From: Acidobacteriota bacterium
GTDB lineage: Bacteria; Acidobacteriota; Vicinamibacteria; Vicinamibacterales; JAFNAJ01
Direction of reading: 5' to 3'
Assembly (NCBI GenBank): GCA_017860085.1
Contig: JAFNAJ010000056.1
Location: forward strand, 1 to 10,376
DNA: 10,376 nt
In this document: piece by piece, positions 5,909-10,376 of the stretch
Layout: every line of letters begins with the position of its first letter
How positions within the stretch are numbered: position 1 is the stretch's first letter
Notes under the pieces: model-generated
The model's database searches: none
Seen by the model: only the letters and a program-made list of their open reading frames with translations
What the model was told of the DNA's origin: nothing
Translations under genes and position numbers: made by a program

Positions 5909-7090
5909 ATGGGTCAGATTCGAACCGAGACGATGACGGTGAACATGGGGCCCCAGCACCCGAGCACGCACGGGGTGCTGCGGCTGGTGCTCGAGCTCGA
6001 CGGTGAGAACGTCGTTTCGGCGTCGACCACCATCGGGTACCTGCACACCGGGATCGAGAAGACCGCGGAACAGAAGAAGTGGCAGCAGGTGATCCCGCTC
6101 GTCGAGCGGATGGACTACCTGAGCGCGCAGTCGAACTCGCTGGCCTTCGTCACGTCGGTCGAGAAGCTGCTCGGCCTCGATCTGCCGGATCGGGTGAAGT
6201 GGATCCGCGTCCTCCTCGCCGAGCTGCAGCGCATCAACAGCCACCTGGTCTGGCTGGGCACCCACGTCATGGACCTGGGCGCGGTCTCGGTGATGCTTTA
6301 CTGTTTCCGCGAGCGCGAGCTGCTGCTGAACATCAACGAGATGATCGCTGGCTTCCGGATGTTCCCCAGCTACATCCGTGTGGGAGGCCTGCGCGAGGAC
6401 CTGCCCGCGGAATTTCACGAAACGGTCCGTGCGTTCCTCGACCGGATGCCGGAGAAGCTGGCCGACTACGAGCGCCTGCTCACCAAGAACCAGATCTTCC
6501 GGAAGCGGACCCACGGCGTCGGGTACATCTCGAAAGAGGACGCCGTGGCGTGGGGGCTGGTCGGGCCGATCGCGCGGTCGTCTGGCGTCCAGTACGACGT
6601 CCGCCGGGCGTTCCCCTATCTGGTCTACGACAAGATCGATTTCGAGGTGCCGGTCCGCACGGAGGGCGACGTGTACGCCCGCTACCTGCTGCGCCTCGTC
6701 GAGATGCGCGAGAGCCTCAAGATCTGCCGGCAGGCCCTCGACAGGATCACGCCCAGGGGCGAGTGGGCCGTCGACGACCCGCGCATCACGCCGCCGCCGA
6801 AAGACAAGGTCTACACGGAGATGGAGGCGCTGATCCAGCACTTCCTGATCTATTCGCAGGGGTTCACGGTCCCGGCTGGCGAGGCGGCCGTGCCCATCGA
6901 GGGTCCGCGCGGCGAGCAGGCCTTCTACGTCGTGTCCGACGGCTCGAACCGCCCGTGGCGTGTCAAGTCCCGGGGGCCCTCGTTCTTCGCATGCCAGGCC
7001 ATGCCGACGTACCTCATCGGCGCCCTCATCGCGGACGTCGTCGCGATCATCGGGTCGACCGACATCGTGCTCGGAGACGTGGATCGATGA
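5909..7090 (+). CDS. nuoD: NADH-quinone oxidoreductase subunit D (49 kDa subunit)
   Basis: This 393-residue subunit forms the quinone pocket next to cluster N2 of NuoB. It opens with MGPQHPSTHGVLRL (13-26). His21, and Tyr70 in RMDYL, are 49 residues apart, as are the quinone-contacting His38 and Tyr87 of Thermus Nqo4. GYLHTGIEK (43-51), RVGGLRED near 157-164 and the ending STDIVLGDVDR are further family signatures. Length is normal for an unfused NuoD. AGGA lies 11 bases before the ATG, a slightly long spacing. The stop shares four bases (ATGA) with the nuoE start, so the two are probably translationally coupled. No frameshift or missing core residue was seen. Confidence 0.97.
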   Translation: MGQIRTETMTVNMGPQHPSTHGVLRLVLELDGENVVSASTTIGYLHTGIEKTAEQKKWQQVIPLVERMDYLSAQSNSLAFVTSVEKLLGLDLPDRVKWIRVLLAELQRINSHLVWLGTHVMDLGAVSVMLYCFRERELLLNINEMIAGFRMFPSYIRVGGLREDLPAEFHETVRAFLDRMPEKLADYERLLTKNQIFRKRTHGVGYISKEDAVAWGLVGPIARSSGVQYDVRRAFPYLVYDKIDFEVPVRTEGDVYARYLLRLVEMRESLKICRQALDRITPRGEWAVDDPRITPPPKDKVYTEMEALIQHFLIYSQGFTVPAGEAAVPIEGPRGEQAFYVVSDGSNRPWRVKSRGPSFFACQAMPTYLIGALIADVVAIIGSTDIVLGDVDR

Positions 7091-7689
7091 GTTTCCATCC
7101 GCAGATGCCCTACGGCACGCCCCAGTGGCACAGGTCGGAGCGCGTTCTGGCCGACGAGGGGCCGCCGTTTGCCTTCACGCCCGAGAACCGGCAGAAGCTC
7201 GAGGAGATCGCCTCGCACTATCCTCCCGAGCGCCGCGTCTCGGCGGTCCTGCCGGCGCTCTACCTCGTGCAGGAGCAGCAGACGCATCTCACGGGGAACG
7301 CGATGGCGCACGTGGCCGAGGTCATCGGCTGCAGCCGCGCGCACGTCGAGGACGTGGCGTCTTACTACGTCATGTTCTTCACGAAGCCCGTGGGCAAGTA
7401 CGTCCTGCAGGTGTGCCGGACGCTGGCGTGCGCGCTGAACGGCGCCGAGCACGTGACGGCCGAGCTCTGCCGCCAGCTGGGCGTGGCCCCGGGCGGGACG
7501 GACGCGGCGGGCGAGTTCACGGTGATGGAGATGGAGTGCCTCGGCGCCTGCGACCGCGCGCCGGTCGTGATGGTCAACAACGAGCACTGGCACGAGTGCC
7601 AGTCGCCCGAGGCCATCCAGGCGCTCATTCGGGACCTCCGCGAGAAGGGCGTGGCCGCGCTGACCGGCTGCCACCACACCAAGGAATAG
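7087..7689 (+). CDS. nuoE: NADH-quinone oxidoreductase subunit E (24 kDa, [2Fe-2S] N1a)
   Basis: This 200-residue thioredoxin-like subunit binds the [2Fe-2S] cluster N1a beside the FMN site of NuoF. Ligands are Cys110 and Cys115 (VCRTLAC), then Cys151 and Cys155 (ECLGAC). The spacing is the same as in Thermus Nqo2 (83, 88, 124, 128). The N-terminal helical part includes YLVQEQQTHLTGNAMAHVAE (59-78). The start is the ATG at 7087, inside the nuoD stop region. Although the frame stays open far upstream through nuoD, only this start gives a normal N-terminus. The C-terminus ends in a short Cys/His tail (GCHHTKE) that I do not recognise as a standard family feature. It lies 16 bases before nuoF. 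Confidence 0.95.
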   Translation: MSFHPQMPYGTPQWHRSERVLADEGPPFAFTPENRQKLEEIASHYPPERRVSAVLPALYLVQEQQTHLTGNAMAHVAEVIGCSRAHVEDVASYYVMFFTKPVGKYVLQVCRTLACALNGAEHVTAELCRQLGVAPGGTDAAGEFTVMEMECLGACDRAPVVMVNNEHWHECQSPEAIQALIRDLREKGVAALTGCHHTKE

Positions 7690-7705
7690 AGGATTCGACG
7701 TCGCC

Positions 7706-9019
7706 ATGCGCCTTCCGGAACCGGTTCTCACGCCCCACGTCAAGAAGCCCCACGGGCACACGCTCGAGCACTACCTGCAGACGGGCGGGTACCAGGCCCT
7801 GCGCAAGGCCCTCGCGTTGACGCCCGACCAGGTAATCGAGCAGGTGAAGCAGTCGGGCCTGCGCGGTCGCGGCGGCGCGGGGTTCCCCACCGGCATGAAG
7901 TGGGGATTCGTGCCGAAGGACTCGCCCAAGCCCAAGTACTTGTGCGTGAACGCCGACGAGAGCGAGCCCGGGACGTTCAAGGATCACGTGCTGATGGAGC
8001 GGAACCCGCACCTGCTGTTCGAGGGGTGCGTGATCGCCTGCCGGTCGATTGGCGCCAAGGTGGCCTACATCTACATCCGCGGCGAGTTCTACCACGTGCA
8101 GCGCGTGCTCGAGGCCGAGCTCGAGAAGGCGCGGGCCGCCGGCTACGTCGGCAAGAACATTCTCGGCTCGGGCGTCGACTGCGACATCTGGGTGCACCGC
8201 GGGGCCGGCGCCTACGAGGCGGGCGAGGAATCGGCGCTGCTCGAGTCGCTCGAGGGCAAGCGCGCGCAGCCGCGGCTGCGGCCGCCGTTCCCGGCGGTCG
8301 TGGGCCTGTACGGGTGCCCGACCATCATCAACAACGTGGAGACCATCTGCAACGTGCCCGTCATTTTCGATCGTGGCGCCGAGTGGTTTGCGTCGATCGG
8401 CCCGGAGAAGAACACCGGGCCGAAGCTCTACTGCATCAGCGGGCACGTCGCGCGGCCGGGCGTCTACGAGACGTCGATGGACGTCACCCTGCGCGAGTTG
8501 ATCTACGATTACGCGGGCGGCATCCCCGGCGGGCGCGCGCTGAAGGCCGTGATTCCCGGCGGGTCGTCCGTGAACGTCCTGACGCCGGAGGCGCTCGACG
8601 CGCAGGCCAGCTTCGACGGCCTCGTGAAGGCGGGTTCGATGCTCGGCTCTGCTGCGATCATGGTGATGGACGAGACCACCGACATGGTGTGGGCCGCCAC
8701 CAACCTGATCCACTTCTACAAGCACGAGTCGTGCGGCAAGTGCACCCCGTGTCGTGAGGGCAGCGACTGGATGCACAAGGTCCTGCAGAAGATCCTGCGC
8801 GGCGAGGGCTCGATGCGCGACATCGACCTCCTGCTGGGCATTGCGAACAACATCGGCGGGAAGACGTTGTGCCCGTTCGGCGACGCGGAGATCGCGCCGG
8901 TCGTGGGCATGCTGCAGCACTTCCGCGGCGAGTTCGAACACTACGTCCGCGAGGGACGGAGCCTGGTGCCGCTGGCGCCGTGGCGGGCAAGGGAGCCCGC
9001 TGGAGCCCACGCGCACTGA
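7706..9019 (+). CDS. nuoF: NADH-quinone oxidoreductase subunit F (51 kDa, NADH- and FMN-binding)
   Basis: This 437-residue subunit oxidises NADH, holds FMN and carries [4Fe-4S] cluster N3. GLRGRGGAGFPTGMKW (51-66) is the FMN/NADH glycine loop. ADESEPGTFKD (83-93) follows, and GAGAYEAGEESALLESLEGK (166-185) is the second nucleotide-binding segment. The cluster ligands are CGKCTPC (Cys343, 346, 349) and Cys389 (TLCPFGDAE). One oddity is the segment GAGAYEAGEE, where E. coli and Thermus have ICGEE; this cysteine is not a cluster ligand, so function need not be affected. AGAGGA lies 12 bases before the ATG, a long spacing. The C-terminus is Ala/Arg/His-rich. The next gene is nuoH, 39 bases on, so the nuoG expected here is missing. 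Confidence 0.97.
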   Translation: MRLPEPVLTPHVKKPHGHTLEHYLQTGGYQALRKALALTPDQVIEQVKQSGLRGRGGAGFPTGMKWGFVPKDSPKPKYLCVNADESEPGTFKDHVLMERNPHLLFEGCVIACRSIGAKVAYIYIRGEFYHVQRVLEAELEKARAAGYVGKNILGSGVDCDIWVHRGAGAYEAGEESALLESLEGKRAQPRLRPPFPAVVGLYGCPTIINNVETICNVPVIFDRGAEWFASIGPEKNTGPKLYCISGHVARPGVYETSMDVTLRELIYDYAGGIPGGRALKAVIPGGSSVNVLTPEALDAQASFDGLVKAGSMLGSAAIMVMDETTDMVWAATNLIHFYKHESCGKCTPCREGSDWMHKVLQKILRGEGSMRDIDLLLGIANNIGGKTLCPFGDAEIAPVVGMLQHFRGEFEHYVREGRSLVPLAPWRAREPAGAHAH

Positions 9020-9023
9020 CATC

Positions 9024-9054
9024 GGGCGCCGCGGGGCCGTGCCGCGGGGTGCCC
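9024..9054 (+). other. Stem-loop in the nuoF-nuoH gap covering the likely nuoH ribosome binding site
   Basis: CCGCGG (9029-9034) pairs with CCGCGG (9042-9047) around a seven-base loop, and GGGC (9024-9027) pairs with GCCC (9051-9054) below a small bulge. A nine-base direct repeat GCCGCGGGG (9028-9036 and 9041-9049) underlies it. The GGGGTG that would be the Shine-Dalgarno of nuoH (TTG at 9059) lies inside the structure. No T-run follows. Confidence 0.35.
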
Positions 9055-9058
9055 AGAC

Positions 9059-10096
9059 TTGCGTGAATCGACCGTGGACCTCGTATACATCGCGCACATC
9101 GGCGTCATCCTGTTCACGTTCTTCATGCTGCTGAACTCGGCGGCGGTCCTCGTGCTCATGGAGCGCAAGGTCGCCGCCTTCCTGCAGCAGCGGCTCGGCC
9201 CGAACCGCACGGGACCGTGGGGTACCCTTCAGCCGGTTGCGGACATTCTCAAGCTGCTCTTCAAGGAGGAACTGCGACCGCTGGCCGCCGACCGGTGGCT
9301 CTTCGCCCTGGCGCCCATCCTGTCGGTGACCGCTGCCTTCTCGGCCTTCGCCGTGGTGCCGTGGGGCGGCACGACGACGCTGTTCGGCCTGTTGCCCGAG
9401 CCGGTGCCGCTCCGGGTGGCCGACGTCAACGTCGGCATCCTGGTGCTGTTTGCGATCACCTCGATGGGCATCTACGGGATCGTGCTGGCGGGCTGGAGCT
9501 CGAACAGCAAGTACTCGTTGCTCGGCGGGCTCCGGTCGTCGGCACAGATGATCAGCTACGAGCTGTCGTACGGCCTCGCGCTGGGCGCCGTGCTGCTGCT
9601 GGGCAACTCCCTGTCGCTCACCGACATCGTCAACCAGCAGTCGGGCTACTGGTTCGGCGTGATCCCGCGGTGGTTCATCTTCATCCAGCCGCTCGGGTTC
9701 GTCATCTACATGATTGCCGGCATTGCCGAGACGAATCGCGCGCCCTTCGATTTCCCGGAAGCCGAGCAGGAGCTCGTGGCCGGCTATCACACCGAGTACA
9801 GCAGCTTCCGGTTCGCCCTGTTCTTCCTGGCCGAGTACGTGAACATGGTCACCGTGTCCGCCGTCGCCACGACGCTCTTCCTCGGCGGGTGGCACGGGCC
9901 CTTCCTGCCGGAGTGGCTGGGGTGGCTCTGGTGGCTGGCCAAGCTCTTCGCGTTGCTGTTCTTCTACATCTGGATGCGGTGGACACTGCCGCGCTACCGG
10001 TACGACCAGCTGATGCACTTCGGCTGGAAGGTCCTGTTGCCGGTGGCCGTCATCAACCTGCTGCTGACCGCTGCGGCGGTCCTTTACTGGGGCTAG
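9059..10096 (+). CDS. nuoH: NADH-quinone oxidoreductase subunit H
   Basis: This 345-residue membrane subunit forms the heel of complex I and much of the quinone tunnel, linking quinone reduction to proton pumping. About eight hydrophobic segments are visible. Signatures are ERKV (35-38), GPNRTGPWGTLQPVADILK (47-65), AETNRAPFDFPEAEQELVAG (223-242) followed by YHTEY, and PRYRYDQLMHFGWK (311-324). These loops carry the conserved acidic and arginine residues of the quinone/NuoA/NuoD interface. The start used is a TTG at 9059, with GGGGTG upstream inside a stem-loop. A GTG at 9074 is possible and five residues shorter, but lacks a ribosome binding site. The stop is three bases before the nuoJ GTG, so no nuoI lies between them. 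Confidence 0.96.
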   Translation: MRESTVDLVYIAHIGVILFTFFMLLNSAAVLVLMERKVAAFLQQRLGPNRTGPWGTLQPVADILKLLFKEELRPLAADRWLFALAPILSVTAAFSAFAVVPWGGTTTLFGLLPEPVPLRVADVNVGILVLFAITSMGIYGIVLAGWSSNSKYSLLGGLRSSAQMISYELSYGLALGAVLLLGNSLSLTDIVNQQSGYWFGVIPRWFIFIQPLGFVIYMIAGIAETNRAPFDFPEAEQELVAGYHTEYSSFRFALFFLAEYVNMVTVSAVATTLFLGGWHGPFLPEWLGWLWWLAKLFALLFFYIWMRWTLPRYRYDQLMHFGWKVLLPVAVINLLLTAAAVLYWG

Positions 10097-10099
10097 GTC

Positions 10100-10376
10100 G
10101 TGGATCTGGTGCTCTTCTACGTGCTGGGCGGGATCGCGGTGATCGCCTCGCTGCTCGTCGTCGGCCAGCGTGTGCCGATGTACAGCGTGCTCCTGCTGAT
10201 CGTCTCCTTCATCGGGCTGGCGGGGCTCTACGTGCTGCTCGACTCGCCGTTTGCCGCGGTGACGCAGATCATCGTCTACGCCGGCGCCATCATGGTGCTG
10301 TTCCTCTTCGTCGTCATGCTGCTGAATGCGCCGCGCGAGGAGGCCCTGGTTCGGTCGACGCTCGGGGTGTCGATCG
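10100..10376 (+). CDS. nuoJ: NADH-quinone oxidoreductase subunit J (partial, C-terminus outside window)
   Basis: The frame from GTG at 10100 is open to the window edge (92 codons). Three hydrophobic segments are visible: about 3-20, 28-48 and 54-76. The third contains QIIVYAGAIMVLFLFVVML, the NuoJ/ND6 signature. Tyr60 corresponds to E. coli Tyr59 in the helix that changes between pi-bulge and regular form during coupling (family knowledge). GTG start and the three-base gap to nuoH suggest translational coupling, and no separate Shine-Dalgarno is clear. A nuoI would normally precede this gene and does not. Confidence 0.93.
   Translation, partial: MDLVLFYVLGGIAVIASLLVVGQRVPMYSVLLLIVSFIGLAGLYVLLDSPFAAVTQIIVYAGAIMVLFLFVVMLLNAPREEALVRSTLGVSI

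Noticed and set aside
6079..7086. Possible N-terminal extension of NuoE through the nuoD region
   Set aside because: The frame is open, but nuoD occupies this stretch in another frame with clear signatures. The ATG at 7087 gives the normal NuoE start.
9024..9054. Intrinsic terminator after nuoF
   Set aside because: There is a GC hairpin but no T-run, and nuoH follows at once, so termination is unlikely.
7625..10018. A 797-codon minus-strand open frame opposite nuoF and nuoH
   Set aside because: Low-complexity composition, no motifs, and it lies opposite strongly conserved complex I genes.

Overview
The window is strongly GC-rich bacterial DNA, with G or C dominating third codon positions. 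It is almost fully coding and carries two divergent gene blocks. The main block, on the + strand, is the first part of an operon for the proton-pumping NADH:quinone oxidoreductase (respiratory complex I). The order is nuoA, nuoB, nuoC, a phosphoheptose isomerase gene (gmhA), nuoD, nuoE, nuoF, nuoH and the 5' part of nuoJ. The heptose gene and the DUF3108 and glycosyltransferase genes point to a diderm (outer-membrane) bacterium. The separate nuoC and nuoD and the protein style would fit Acidobacteriota or a similar lineage, but that placement is a guess from memory and not shown by the sequence.

Layout: bases 1-3493 lie on the minus strand and read, in transcription order, glycosyltransferase (3493-2138), SAM-dependent methyltransferase with an N-terminal helical region (2101-650) and a secreted or periplasmic DUF3108 protein (605-1, cut by the window edge). 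The gaps are only 36 and 44 bases, so this is probably one operon for a cell-surface glycan. Bases 3494-3657 are the divergent control region. It holds a good sigma70-like promoter facing nuoA and a stem-loop in the predicted nuoA leader. From 3658 to the right edge the nuo genes follow closely, several overlapping.

Working together: NuoE and NuoF oxidise NADH through FMN and Fe-S clusters. NuoB, NuoC and NuoD form the quinone-reducing module with cluster N2. NuoA, NuoH and NuoJ are membrane subunits that couple quinone chemistry to proton pumping. Cluster and quinone-site residues are intact in the subunits present.

Two things stand out. First, nuoG and nuoI are absent from their usual places: nuoF is followed by nuoH after 39 bases and nuoH by nuoJ after 3 bases. 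The Fe-S wire between NuoF and NuoB must therefore be encoded elsewhere. Second, a gmhA with all its metal-site residues sits between nuoC and nuoD and overlaps the end of nuoC, which ties heptose synthesis to respiratory gene expression. GC-rich stem-loops occupy several of the few untranslated gaps. No tRNA, rRNA, CRISPR array, insertion sequence or phage gene was seen. I found no convincing wholly new system; the unusual part is the arrangement of known genes.
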